Shown here in pieces: positions 10,753 through 19,139 of a DNA stretch of 64,000 nucleotides (position 1 is the stretch's first letter; each line of letters starts with the position of its first letter). The position numbers were made by a program, and so were the translations under genes. The notes beneath the pieces are model-generated. The model was given only the letters and a program-made list of their open reading frames with translations. It made no database searches and had not been told where the DNA came from. Source of the stretch: Stanieria cyanosphaera PCC 7437 (GTDB lineage: Bacteria; Cyanobacteriota; Cyanobacteriia; Cyanobacteriales; Xenococcaceae); the NCBI RefSeq assembly GCF_000317575.1, contig NC_019748.1, positions 1,256,001 to 1,320,000 of the forward strand. The letters run 5' to 3'.

Positions 10753-11697
10753 TTATTGCGTTACTCCAAAATCACTATGAATATTTTTATATTCTTGATA
10801 ATTAATTCCTAATAAACCAGCTAAAGTACCACAACCTCGATAGATGTATAGTAGAGAGTTAACGCGAGCGTGTTGCCCTTGAATCAAAGCAGGAATAAAT
10901 TTAAGTAACCCGATCGCAATTAAAGCAATTCCCTTCATCCCTCGGATCAACTGTACAACAAAAGAAGGATATAATTCTTTTTCTACGATACTTTGAGTTC
11001 CCCAAGTACGATAACCACGCTGTAAAATCCATTCAGAAGTAGTACGAGACGAAGGAATCCAATCATAAACAATTGCTTCATCTGCCCAAACAATTTTAGC
11101 TCCTGCTTGATGAAGTCTCATAAATAAATGGGAATCTTCTCCGCCACTAATTGCAAAGCGATCGTCAAAAACTGGATCAAGTTGTTGTAAAATTTTGGCA
11201 CGCACTAGTACGTTATTGGTGAAAGCCACGTGTCTTTGTTCTCCAGTTTGAAATCTAGGCCAATTAAAAAATTTTCCTTTAACTACCCATTCAGGCACAT
11301 CTTCTGCTTGAAAATAAGGTAAAACAGGACCAGTCACTACATCAGCATCGTATTGTTGTTGAGTTAATAATAATTTTTCTAACCAAAACGTTTCAGGAAC
11401 TTCATCATCATCAATCATGACAATATAATCAACATTTTTTGAAGTTAATGCTAGTGATCTATTACGAGCATATGTAATTCCGCGCTGAGTTTCCACTCCC
11501 GTAATTAAAGACCAACGAAATTGAGCTTTAATTTCTTGAGTAATTTTTTCGGCTATCCCAGCGTTATCATTATCAATTACAATTACTTCAATATTCGGAG
11601 TGTCAAGCTTTTCAAAAGCCAATTGATTCAAACCTTCAAGTAACCGCTTTAAACCTTCAGGACGTTTGTAAGTAATTATACAAATAGATATCAACAT
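10753..11697 (-). CDS. Glycosyltransferase family 2
   Basis: The N-terminus [20 protein letters not shown] is the nucleotide-sugar strand of GT-A fold family 2 enzymes. IVIDNDNAG and [10 protein letters not shown] (the metal-binding DxD region) follow, then an acceptor region with [10 protein letters not shown]. An in-frame ATG lies 51 bases upstream at 11748, but it would add a hydrophobic extension unlike the family, so I prefer 11697. The C-terminus has one hydrophobic stretch (about 250-270) that could associate with the membrane. It diverges from a second glycosyltransferase gene; both may serve polysaccharide or glycolipid synthesis. Donor and acceptor are unknown. Confidence 0.85.
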   Translation of the reverse strand: MLISICIITYKRPEGLKRLLEGLNQLAFEKLDTPNIEVIVIDNDNAGIAEKITQEIKAQFRWSLITGVETQRGITYARNRSLALTSKNVDYIVMIDDDEVPETFWLEKLLLTQQQYDADVVTGPVLPYFQAEDVPEWVVKGKFFNWPRFQTGEQRHVAFTNNVLVRAKILQQLDPVFDDRFAISGGEDSHLFMRLHQAGAKIVWADEAIVYDWIPSSRTTSEWILQRGYRTWGTQSIVEKELYPSFVVQLIRGMKGIALIAIGLLKFIPALIQGQHARVNSLLYIYRGCGTLAGLLGINYQEYKNIHSDFGVTQ

Positions 11698-11786
11698 ATT
11701 TTTGTAAATATTGTCGTAATTATTTATAAAGAAGAAATGAAGAAACAATCAAAGGATTGTATTAATTTTAGGAGATTGATAAAGTA

Positions 11787-13004
11787 ATGTTACAAACTGC
11801 GAATAAATTTCTATTTATGATACAGGTATTAAATATAACTCTATTTATTGGCATTATATTTTTTTTAATAATTCCTTCTGTTGTTTTATTAATCGAGTGC
11901 ATTGCTTCTTTATTTTCTCAATCTGATCATTCAAAAAAAACTAATTTAGCTCATCCCAGAACAGTAGTGTTAGTTCCTGCTCATAATGAAGCAGAACAGA
12001 TTGAATCTGTTTTACAAAAAGTTTTAGCTCAATTAAATACGCAAGATCGATTAGTAGTCATTGCAGATAATTGTCACGATGAGACAGCAGCGTTAGCCAG
12101 AAGTACAGGAGCTACAGTAATAGAACGTTTTAATCAAGAAAAACGTGGCAAAGGATATGCTTTGGACTACGGTCTTAAATTTATTGAAAACGATCCTCCC
12201 GAAGTTGTGGTCATCCTTGATGCTGATTGTCAAATTGAACCAGGCACAATTTCTAGTATTACTCGTTTAGCACAAGATTCAGGAAGACCAGTACAAGCAA
12301 CTTATTTGATGGATCAACCAGATCATCCTAGCCTGAAAGACAAAATTTCCATGTTTTCTCTGACGGTTAAAAATCTGGTTCGTCTTAAAGGTTTAAATAG
12401 TTTGGGATGGCATTCTCTCTTAACAGGATCGGGTATGGCTTTTCCTTGGTCTGTAATTAGTAAAGTTTCTTTGGCAGGTAGTAAAACTACTGATGATATG
12501 CAGTTAACTGTTGATTTGGCGATCGCAGGAGATAGTCCAATCTTTTCTCAAGAAGCCTTAGTTACAGGACGATTGATGAAAAATAAACACGCTCAAAGCC
12601 AGAGAATGCGCTGGGAACATGGTCATATTGAAATGATCTTAGTAGAAGTACCTCGATTGCTCAAAGAATTTATCAAACAAAGACGGATTGAGTTATTAAT
12701 TCTTGCTTTAGATATCTTTGTACCACCTTTATCTTTATTGGTAATGATTTGGCTAATAGCTACATTTATTTGTTCTTTAGCTGTAACAATCGGTGCTTCA
12801 CTTTTACCTGTTGCGGTCGCACTAGTGGCTGGTTGTTTGATTGTGGCTGCGGTTTTACTCGCTTGGTGGCAATATGGTCGAAATAACTTGTCTTTATTAA
12901 GTTTAATCGCGATTCCTTTCTATGTGTTGAGCAAAATTCCTATTTATCTAAAGTTTTTAGTTCAACCTCAGAGTCGATGGCTACGAACTGAACGAGATGG
13001 ATAA
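11787..13004 (+). CDS. Membrane glycosyltransferase, GT2 / cellulose-synthase-like
   Basis: A 405-residue enzyme with an N-terminal TM (about 12-38). The GT2 core has VLVPAHNEAEQI, VVIADNCHDETA, the DAD metal site in VVILDADCQIEP, and KTTDDMQLTVDL supplying the catalytic Asp. QRMRWEHG is an equivalent of the QxxRW motif of processive enzymes. Two or three TM helices lie at the C-terminus (about 305-390). This layout is common for enzymes that build and export polysaccharides. AGGAG at 11771-11775 supports the start. It is divergent to the neighbouring GT2 gene. Confidence 0.85.
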   Translation: MLQTANKFLFMIQVLNITLFIGIIFFLIIPSVVLLIECIASLFSQSDHSKKTNLAHPRTVVLVPAHNEAEQIESVLQKVLAQLNTQDRLVVIADNCHDETAALARSTGATVIERFNQEKRGKGYALDYGLKFIENDPPEVVVILDADCQIEPGTISSITRLAQDSGRPVQATYLMDQPDHPSLKDKISMFSLTVKNLVRLKGLNSLGWHSLLTGSGMAFPWSVISKVSLAGSKTTDDMQLTVDLAIAGDSPIFSQEALVTGRLMKNKHAQSQRMRWEHGHIEMILVEVPRLLKEFIKQRRIELLILALDIFVPPLSLLVMIWLIATFICSLAVTIGASLLPVAVALVAGCLIVAAVLLAWWQYGRNNLSLLSLIAIPFYVLSKIPIYLKFLVQPQSRWLRTERDG

Positions 13005-13365
13005 TGATTGTGTTATCACATAATTAAAGAGTTTGTCTGGAAAAGTTGTCATTTGAATCAGCTATAATTTAAGACCCTGTTTTTTGTTGATAGTTGATAG
13101 TTAATTGTTTGTCCACAGATGCACACGGATGAACGCAGATGGAGTCATCGATTGATAGTGTTTTTGGTTGAGACCTACGGTAGTGCGCTTCGCTTATGTT
13201 AATTGTTGATTGGTCACTGGTAACTTTACAGACTACACCGTGCTACGTCTCTACTGGTCACTGGTCTAGGTGTACTTCATTGCTAGCTCAGCTAAAATTG
13301 AATTTTCGGGCTTCATTTATTTACTTTAAATTACTTTTTTAAAACAATTTTACTTAGAAAACATT
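13005..13365. other. Intergenic region made of small repeats
   Basis: No gene seen. It holds a 37-bp dispersed repeat (13167-13203), TTGATAG/TTAATTG-rich filler and a degenerate GTAGAGA-family palindrome half (13229-13254). A probable promoter for the thioredoxin-like gene would lie in the last 60 bases, but I cannot define boxes. Confidence 0.6.
13167..13203 (+). repeat. 37-bp dispersed repeat, copy 1
   Basis: Identical over 37 bases, in inverted orientation, to 62016-62052. It contains CTACGGTAGTGCGC and GCTTCGCTTATG. Confidence 0.85.
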
Positions 13366-13680
13366 ATGAGTTTAGCTGTTATTAAATTCTCTTCTGAAGA
13401 TTGTGGTCTTTGTCATAAAATGTCGTTTTATGACCAAAAAGTAGCAACTGAATTAAATTTAGATTTTATTGATGTCAAAATGCAAGATACTACTACGTAT
13501 CGTAAGTATCGCAATATTTTATTGGCTCAATATCCTAAAAAAGAAGGCATGGGATGGCCAACTTACATTGTTTGTGATTCGCCTGAAGGAGATTTTAAAA
13601 TTTTGGGTGAAGTTAAAGGTGGTCATCCTAAAGGAGAATTTCGTACTCTTTTACAAGCAATTATTGAGCAAAAAAATTAA
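13366..13680 (+). CDS. Thioredoxin-fold protein, CGLC motif
   Basis: A 104-residue soluble protein. It has a beta-strand start (LAVIKFSSEDC), a CxxC pair as CGLC (about residues 13-16), a following helix, and a cis-Pro-type WPTYIV segment with a terminal beta-hairpin (KILGEVKGGHP). The thioredoxin fold is well supported. The active site lacks the usual Trp and Pro (WCGPC), so it is not a classical thioredoxin, and a specialised reductase or sensor role is possible. It is monocistronic. Confidence 0.82.
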   Translation: MSLAVIKFSSEDCGLCHKMSFYDQKVATELNLDFIDVKMQDTTTYRKYRNILLAQYPKKEGMGWPTYIVCDSPEGDFKILGEVKGGHPKGEFRTLLQAIIEQKN

Positions 13681-14077
13681 TTGATAAATTAATAATTAAA
13701 AATCAAATATTCTTAAGGTTGATTTACTTAATTTTGAGAGATTATTCGCAACTTGATAGTCTTTCTTGTTCCTGATTAAGTAAACTTATAACTATTTTTA
13801 TTTTTGACAAGAAACCCTAGGAACTGCGATCGCGTCAAGCTTTTCTACACGTTGGCTAAGACTACATTGATAGATTTCTATAGTTACCATTGTGAAAATA
13901 CTTAAATAAGTTGAACTATTTTAATTTTTAAATCAACATCTAGCTAATATTGCTGATTACTCAACAGTAAAAATGCTTAAGATATTTTGCTGATTCAATA
14001 AATTTAAGTAATTACACTGACGAAAATTAAGAATATCATTTGCAACATAAATGTGAAGAGAAATGATATGTTGAGCA
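13681..14077. other. Intergenic, no gene seen
   Basis: AT-rich, with one HIP1 site near 13826 and no long frame on either strand. It probably holds the 3' end of the thioredoxin-like transcript and upstream sequence for a possible small gene at 14078. Confidence 0.5.
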
Positions 14078-14221
14078 ATGATTAATACACAGTTATCTTG
14101 GCTTATTCCTTTAGTAGGAAGTATTTATTTACTAAGTATTCATCTGATGTTGTGGTTAGGACAAAATATAGATTTCAAACAGATTTTTCCTGAATTACTA
14201 GAAAAATTGACTCGTGACTAG
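14078..14221 (+). CDS. Possible small membrane protein, 47 aa
   Basis: The frame MINTQLSWLIPLVG... has one hydrophobic helix (residues 8-27), then a polar tail ending LTRD. The composition looks like a genuine single-span peptide and the start is an ATG, with only a weak purine stretch upstream. There is no family match from memory. It could be a chance frame in an AT-rich gap. Confidence 0.35.
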   Translation: MINTQLSWLIPLVGSIYLLSIHLMLWLGQNIDFKQIFPELLEKLTRD

Positions 14222-14305
14222 CTGTTAACCAAAATTCTAGAACTATTGAAAATAGTTTTTTAGCAATTAAAAATTTAGTCAACTATTTCAATCTTTCAAA
14301 GAATA

Positions 14306-14355
14306 AAAGCGATCGCTATGACTACTATTAACTTTCTCTCAACAGCGATCGCTTT
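14306..14355 (-). terminator. Terminator-like hairpin built from two HIP1 sites
   Basis: AAAGCGATCGCT (14306-14317) and AGCGATCGCTTT (14344-14355) form a perfect 12-bp inverted repeat. Read on the minus strand it follows the lipoprotein gene and ends in TTTT, consistent with an intrinsic terminator. Each arm is also itself a HIP1 palindrome. Confidence 0.5.
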
Positions 14356-14376
14356 AGTTTAATGAATTAGTTTAAC

Positions 14377-15246
14377 TTATCTTCTTCTTCTCCCAAAGCT
14401 AGCAGTTGGTCTACGACTGCTTCTGCCACTACCAAAACTGCTTGAAGGTTTAGATTGTCTATACTTAGATTGACCAGAGGAACGAAGATCGCTTGAACCA
14501 AAACCAGAACCAGTAGCACGACTATTACTAGGATTAGGTTTGGTAATAGTATTTCTAGTCTTAGTAGTATAGGAGTTTCTAATCGAACCTGTAGTACGCA
14601 AAGTTTGACGATTTTTGACTACTGCTGGAGGTGCATTATATCGTTCTTGATAGCGATTGATAGCTTGATTATAGCTGCTACCATAGCCACCAAACCCGGT
14701 TAGATATCCTCCTGGTTGATATACAGGTGGTACATAATATTGGGGTCTAAATAATAAACTACCGATTGCTTGTCCTGCTAACGCACCAGCAAAAGGAGTC
14801 CAAAAATTAGATTCTCTTCTAACAATAACTGTTTGTGGTTGACCAGTAGCAGGATCGGTTCTGGTTTCAGTGACGTTATGAACATATTCAATTTTAAAGT
14901 CTTCCGTTAAATACATAACCGGTTGACTATTTTCTACTTGAAGATAGGTTTTTTCCCCATTTTTAATCGCTTCGTCACTTAAACGCGCCATCTGTAGGTT
15001 AGCAGTTTGGAAGACTGGCGCTGTTCCTGGGGGAGTATTGAGTAACATTAAACTATATTGCCCATCAACATCATTATAAGTAGCCTGTTGTACGGGATAC
15101 TTACCATCAGCGATCGCAGTTGGAGCAGACGAAACGTTATTATTAAAATTGGGTTGGTTTGATTGAACTGTTGAGGAACTACCACAAGCAACTGTAGTCC
15201 AACTTAAAGTTAGACACATCAATAAAATTAAAACTTTGCGCCACAT
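14377..15246 (-). CDS. Putative lipoprotein with Ser/Arg-rich tail
   Basis: A 289-residue exported protein. The signal peptide MWRKVLILLMCLTLSW leads to TTVACGSS, a lipobox-like site with Cys at about 21, so outer- or inner-membrane lipidation is likely. A globular part (about 45-165) holds VQQATYNDVDGQYSLMLL and an RRESNFWTPFAGALAGQAIGSLLF segment. It is followed by a low-complexity tail rich in Tyr, Gly, Ser and Arg that ends in five basic residues. The family is unnamed but this layout recurs in cyanobacteria. Function unknown. Confidence 0.75.
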   Translation of the reverse strand: MWRKVLILLMCLTLSWTTVACGSSSTVQSNQPNFNNNVSSAPTAIADGKYPVQQATYNDVDGQYSLMLLNTPPGTAPVFQTANLQMARLSDEAIKNGEKTYLQVENSQPVMYLTEDFKIEYVHNVTETRTDPATGQPQTVIVRRESNFWTPFAGALAGQAIGSLLFRPQYYVPPVYQPGGYLTGFGGYGSSYNQAINRYQERYNAPPAVVKNRQTLRTTGSIRNSYTTKTRNTITKPNPSNSRATGSGFGSSDLRSSGQSKYRQSKPSSSFGSGRSSRRPTASFGRRRR

Positions 15247-15432
15247 AAAGCTAAATAGATTACTTATTTTATCAACTGCTATGATTGTAAAACTTTCCAG
15301 ACAATCTAGATTTACGGTAATTACACCTGCTTATATGAGGTACATCCGTTCGATACTTACTTATTGAGCGTTGGTTGCGCAGCGCGTCATCATCGGGGTT
15401 AATTGTTAATGGTTAATTGCTACTTTTAATTT

Positions 15433-16533
15433 TTATTTAGTTTGAATTTGTTCAATCAGTTTGGCTAATTCCAATTGAATTTCTTTTAGACCTACTTGTT
15501 CAATATTATTTCTGTGTTGAGAAAGTTCGACTAAAGTTGTATATTTTTGATTAATACTACTAATTTCGGTACTTACTTCTAACAGCTTACGGGCAACTTT
15601 TTGCATTCCATCTAAACTATGTTCAAAAGCTTGAGTAGATTTTTGTAAAACTAAAGATGATTGAGCAAATTGACCTTGTGCGATCGCCAAATTATTCGTT
15701 GCAGAAGATAATTTTTCAGGAAATCTACTTTGGTCTAAAATATTGGCAGCTTGCTCGAAAGTACTAGCACTATTTTCAATTCGGGAAAAGGCATTAATTA
15801 CTGCTTGTTCAATAGTATTTCCAAGTTGATGAAGCATTCTGCCAAAATCTTGATTGAATCTTTCCATTGCTTCAACTAAAGGAGGTAGTGGTTGAAGTTG
15901 AGGTAAATAAATATTATCTAAATAATCTTCTAAAGAATTAATTAAATTAGTTTTTATTAAACTAGTATTCCAAGCAAGATTAACTACAGTTAATAAAGCA
16001 CTACAGGCAACTGCAATTAAACTAGTAAGAAAAGCAATTCCCATTCCCTGTAAAGGTTGATTTAATTCTGCTACCAAACTCCTCATGTCTGCTAAATCAA
16101 CTTGAGTAATAGTTTGACTGAGGTTAGATAAATTAATAGTGATTCCTAAAAATGTTCCGAGTAATCCAAAAGCTAAGAGTAAATTTGGTAAAACACGGGT
16201 AAAGTTATTTATTTTTTCACAATTAAGTGGCAACCCTAAACAATTAAATTGTTCTTGACTATATACACCTTCAATAATAGCCGTAGTATTAATTTGTTCG
16301 CGGTCTAAATTAATTTCCTGACATCTTTTTTCTAGTTGATTAATAATTTTAGGCTCTAACTCCAATTGAAATCCAGCTAATAATTTTCTATTAATTTTAG
16401 TTAATCTTACTAAATGTTGATAAAGACAATAGCGTAAGATGATTGCTGCGATCGTTGGTAGAATAACTAATACAACTGCTAGAAAAATTAAATAAGCAGG
16501 AACAAGAGCGATCGCGTTAAATATTTGTTGCAT
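15433..16533 (-). CDS. MotA/TolQ/ExbB-like membrane protein with coiled-coil tail
   Basis: An N-terminal TM (LVPAYLIFLAVVLVILPTIAAIIL) is followed by a cytoplasmic stretch. A TolQ/ExbB/MotA-like pair of helices comes next: LLLAFGLLGTFLGITINL and GMGIAFLTSLIAVACSALLTVV. A long helical tail (about 220-365) carries hydrophobic heptads. The GTxLGI and MGxA pattern is typical of proton-channel subunits, but no ExbD/TolR/MotB partner is adjacent. An ATG 42 bases upstream (16575) is possible; I prefer the one at 16533 because the protein then starts at the helix. It is divergent from the next gene. Such channel-like proteins with long tails also occur as ZorA in Zorya defence, but ZorB is absent. 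Confidence 0.7.
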   Translation of the reverse strand: MQQIFNAIALVPAYLIFLAVVLVILPTIAAIILRYCLYQHLVRLTKINRKLLAGFQLELEPKIINQLEKRCQEINLDREQINTTAIIEGVYSQEQFNCLGLPLNCEKINNFTRVLPNLLLAFGLLGTFLGITINLSNLSQTITQVDLADMRSLVAELNQPLQGMGIAFLTSLIAVACSALLTVVNLAWNTSLIKTNLINSLEDYLDNIYLPQLQPLPPLVEAMERFNQDFGRMLHQLGNTIEQAVINAFSRIENSASTFEQAANILDQSRFPEKLSSATNNLAIAQGQFAQSSLVLQKSTQAFEHSLDGMQKVARKLLEVSTEISSINQKYTTLVELSQHRNNIEQVGLKEIQLELAKLIEQIQTK

Positions 16534-16684
16534 AATCTTAAAATATATTTGTTTATTTGCAGGAAATTTTACCAAACACGTCTGTCTACTAATTTTTTAG
16601 TTTAACGATTTTGACATTTAGTAACCATCATGATAATAGATTTTAAGATTTTAACCAGATTTGATTAAGTTACTTGTTTAAATT

Positions 16685-17494
16685 ATGAATGCTTCAATTT
16701 CTGCCTTTTCTATTCCTCAACTTCCTAATGTTAGTTTGGTCGCATTCTATCAAAATAAACCATCTCAATTAACTAATTTAATTCAAACAATAATTGCTGA
16801 AATTAATCGCTCTTCACTCAGTAAATCAAATTTTCTCAACTACCAACTTGAACAAATCCACGGAACTATTCTTGGTTGTGAAGGAGTATCAACTTCATTA
16901 GGAATTATTAATAAATGGTTTTATGAGTTTAGGCAAAAAACTCGTTACGTAAATTTATCTGGTTGGCTTAATTTTCTTCAAAATCAAGTAAAATTTCCGA
17001 TAATAATTCGCTTTGGTGGTTATCATCCACAGGTTAATTATCACTTTTTAAGTCGCCAACAACATCCTTCAATCCGAACTTTTCAACTTCAATCATCAGG
17101 AGAAGATAACTTTGTTCCTGTATTAATTGGTTGGTCTTTTACCGAGCAAAAAATTACTCTAGACATAGAAAAACTTCGTCGTCAAGCTCAACAGTTTAAT
17201 TTGTTACATAAATATCATCAAACACCCAATAGTATTGATAACGATTTTTACTTACGTCTAGGAACAATTAAAGGTAAATTATCAGCTAATGAAATCTTTT
17301 TAATCGAACAAAAAATTAGAGAAAATTTGCAGTTGCAACCTCCCTTTTATGTTTCTATCAATCAAAATGATTTAGCTTTTGTTAAATATCAAGATTTAAC
17401 TTTGCCTCTGGAAACCACAGAAATACTACCTCTAACAGAAGCGACAGAGACAAAACTGCAACGACTCTATGCCAATTCTGACACAACTAAATAA
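16685..17494 (+). CDS. Hypothetical protein, 269 aa, possible 2H-like fold
   Basis: Not recognised with certainty. A YQLEQIHGTILGCEG segment (about 58-72) resembles the first HxT motif of 2H phosphoesterases. DFYLRLGTIKG (about 188-198) sits where a second HxT-strand would be, but His is missing, so activity of that type would be doubtful. No signal peptide or TM. It faces away from the ExbB/MotA-like gene, sharing a 151-base gap, so coregulation is possible. A hairpin with a T-run lies about 100 bases downstream. Confidence 0.65.
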   Translation: MNASISAFSIPQLPNVSLVAFYQNKPSQLTNLIQTIIAEINRSSLSKSNFLNYQLEQIHGTILGCEGVSTSLGIINKWFYEFRQKTRYVNLSGWLNFLQNQVKFPIIIRFGGYHPQVNYHFLSRQQHPSIRTFQLQSSGEDNFVPVLIGWSFTEQKITLDIEKLRRQAQQFNLLHKYHQTPNSIDNDFYLRLGTIKGKLSANEIFLIEQKIRENLQLQPPFYVSINQNDLAFVKYQDLTLPLETTEILPLTEATETKLQRLYANSDTTK

Positions 17495-17821
17495 ACCCTG
17501 GTGCGATCGCATTAGACGTAAATTCACAATCACCTGAAAAAAGTTGTTGTTAAAATCGAGGTATAAGTATTTAAATTGCTATTATTTGCATTTATAAGGC
17601 TTAGGGTCAGAGCCTCTTTTTTGTTATATTTTACCAAAATTTTAAGTTATTAATCCTCACAACCAATCTTAAGACATAAATTTTATTCGTTTAATATTAG
17701 CGAATATCTATCATAAGTATCAAGCTTTCTTAAATCATGCTCGTTACAGTGAAACTATTAAGTCGCGATTGTTTTGCATCATAAATCTACACGCTGACTA
17801 TTTTTTTAGGAGAGTTGAACA
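17495..17821. other. Intergenic: terminator-like hairpin, then Mn-catalase leader
   Basis: It includes a HIP1-like site near 17503, a hairpin with a T-run at 17597-17622 and about 200 bases of AT-rich leader before the catalase. No small gene was seen. Confidence 0.5.
17597..17622 (+). terminator. Intrinsic terminator candidate
   Basis: AGGCT and AGCCT form a 5-bp stem around a 9-base loop, followed by C and six T residues. It would end transcripts from the 269-aa gene. Confidence 0.5.
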
Positions 17822-18520
17822 ATGTTTTTTCATAAAAAAGAACTAATTGAAAAGGCAGTAAATATTAGTGACCCAAATCCTCGTTTTGCTCAATTATTAT
17901 TAGAACAATTTGGTGGCGCAACAGGAGAATTAACAGCAGCTTTACAGTATTGGGTACAATCTTTTCATACCGAAGACCCAGGTATTCGTGATATGTTGCA
18001 AGACATTGCTACTGAAGAGTTTAGCCATTTAGAAATGATTGGCAAATTAATCGAAGTTCATACCAAAAATGTCGATCAAACTGAAGCTTTCACTAGCACT
18101 TTATTTGCAGTTAGAGGAATGGGTCCTCATTTCTTAGACTCTCAAGGAAGCGCTTGGACGGCCAACTATATTAATGAAGGTGGCGATGTTGTTCGCGATT
18201 TAAGAGCTAATATTGCAGCCGAAGCTGGCGCGCGTCAAACCTATGAAGCGTTGATCAAATTAGCACCAGACCAAGGCACAAAAGAAACTTTAGTTCACTT
18301 ACTGACTCGCGAGATTTCCCATACCAATATGTTTATGAAAGCTCTTGACTCAATGGGTAAACTAACCGACCCCTTCTTTGGCAATATTAAGCCTGATAAT
18401 ACAGTAGATATTTACTATAACTTATCTTCTAACGGACAAGATCATCGAGGACCTTGGAATTCAGACAAAGACTTTAGATATATTGCTGACCCCCTAAAAG
18501 AGATGGAAAACAAGCAATAA
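17822..18520 (+). CDS. Manganese catalase
   Basis: A 232-residue non-haem catalase that disproportionates H2O2 at a dinuclear Mn site in the cytoplasm. The four-helix core is clear: LLLEQFGGATGELTAALQYW gives the first Glu, DIATEEFSHLEMIG gives the ExxH pair, and AAEAGARQTYEAL plus LLTREISHTNMF give the second Glu and ExxH. All metal ligands appear present. The length is shorter than the Lactobacillus enzyme but typical of cyanobacterial ones. AGGAG at 17808-17812 is a good ribosome site for the ATG. It is monocistronic and closed by a hairpin at 18538-18577. Confidence 0.93.
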   Translation: MFFHKKELIEKAVNISDPNPRFAQLLLEQFGGATGELTAALQYWVQSFHTEDPGIRDMLQDIATEEFSHLEMIGKLIEVHTKNVDQTEAFTSTLFAVRGMGPHFLDSQGSAWTANYINEGGDVVRDLRANIAAEAGARQTYEALIKLAPDQGTKETLVHLLTREISHTNMFMKALDSMGKLTDPFFGNIKPDNTVDIYYNLSSNGQDHRGPWNSDKDFRYIADPLKEMENKQ

Positions 18521-18537
18521 AATAAAAAAAAGCTTTC

Positions 18538-18577
18538 TTAGGTTCTTTTGTGGTTTATTTTCTGCAAAAGAGCCTAA
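18538..18577. terminator. Bidirectional terminator candidate between converging genes
   Basis: TTAGGTTCTTTTG and CAAAAGAGCCTAA pair over 13 bases with one G-U. A long T-run follows on the minus-strand side, so it fits the NTF2-like gene best, but it also closes the catalase transcript. Confidence 0.65.
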
Positions 18578-18612
18578 AAATTATTTATTTTCAAAAGCTC
18601 TCTTCTTTTGTT

Positions 18613-19000
18613 CTAGGTTAAAGCAGCAACTACTTTAAGAGTATCAATGTACTGAACAAATTTGATTACCTTGCCATTTTCGAGTGTCCATATTGAAACT
18701 GTTAGGTGCAGTCATACTTTTACCAGTAGCCTTATAAATACCACTGTCATAACCTAGAGCAATTATTTTTTCGCCAGCGTCAATAAATTCTTCGACATCA
18801 GCACGAAAATTATCCCATTCTGCACCAATTTTTTGAAAAACTCCTGTTACAACTGCATCTTTTCCAATAAATTTTCCTCCATATGGAATTCCTTCTGACT
18901 CAAACCACTCCATATTAGGTGCAATTAAATCAAGAATAGTATCTAAATCGCCTTGATCAAAAGCACGATACAAACTTTTGATAATTTCTAGATTATTCAT
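18613..19000 (-). pseudogene. SnoaL/NTF2-like protein gene with a 1-base frameshift
   Basis: The N-terminal frame MNNLEIIKSLYRAFDQGDLD...GKSMTAP is a clear SnoaL/ketosteroid-isomerase-like (NTF2 fold) protein. Around 18700-18705 one extra base shifts it into NSFNMDTRKW and a stop at 18644. The neighbouring frame restores the expected end: SIWTLENGKVIKFVQYIDTLKVVAALT, with a stop at 18613. The 388-base span is 3n+1, as expected for one inserted base. Either the gene is newly broken or the sequence has an error. Members bind or convert small hydrophobic molecules. Confidence 0.8.
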
Positions 19001-19047
19001 TTTTTAGAAAAACAGTTGAAGTGTTGCTTTTTTTTAATAGTTAATTG

Positions 19048-19094
19048 TTAATGGTTGATTATTAATCCCTCATAATTAGTAATTAGTAATTAAT
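19048..19094. repeat. Dispersed AT-rich repeat, inverted relative to 61975-62020
   Basis: About 45 bases (TTAATGGTTGATTATTAAT, then TCATAATTA and TTAGTAATTA-type units) recur almost identically in inverted orientation in the mrpE-mrpF gap. Confidence 0.7.
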
Positions 19095-19101
19095 AACTGG
19101 T

Positions 19102-19129
19102 GTAGAGACACGACATGTCGCGTCTCTAC
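19102..19129. repeat. 28-bp palindromic repeat, second copy
   Basis: Arms GTAGAGAC and GTCTCTAC surround a CGACATGTCG centre. It has the same length and arms as 7776-7803. It lies about 10 bases beyond the pyk stop codon, so it could act as a 3' hairpin for pyk. Confidence 0.75.
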
Positions 19130-19139
19130 TGATAACTGA

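Noticed and set aside
15433-17494. Zorya-like defence locus
   Set aside because: Only the ZorA-like channel feature is present. ZorB, ZorC/D or ZorE are not encoded nearby, so the call is not supported.
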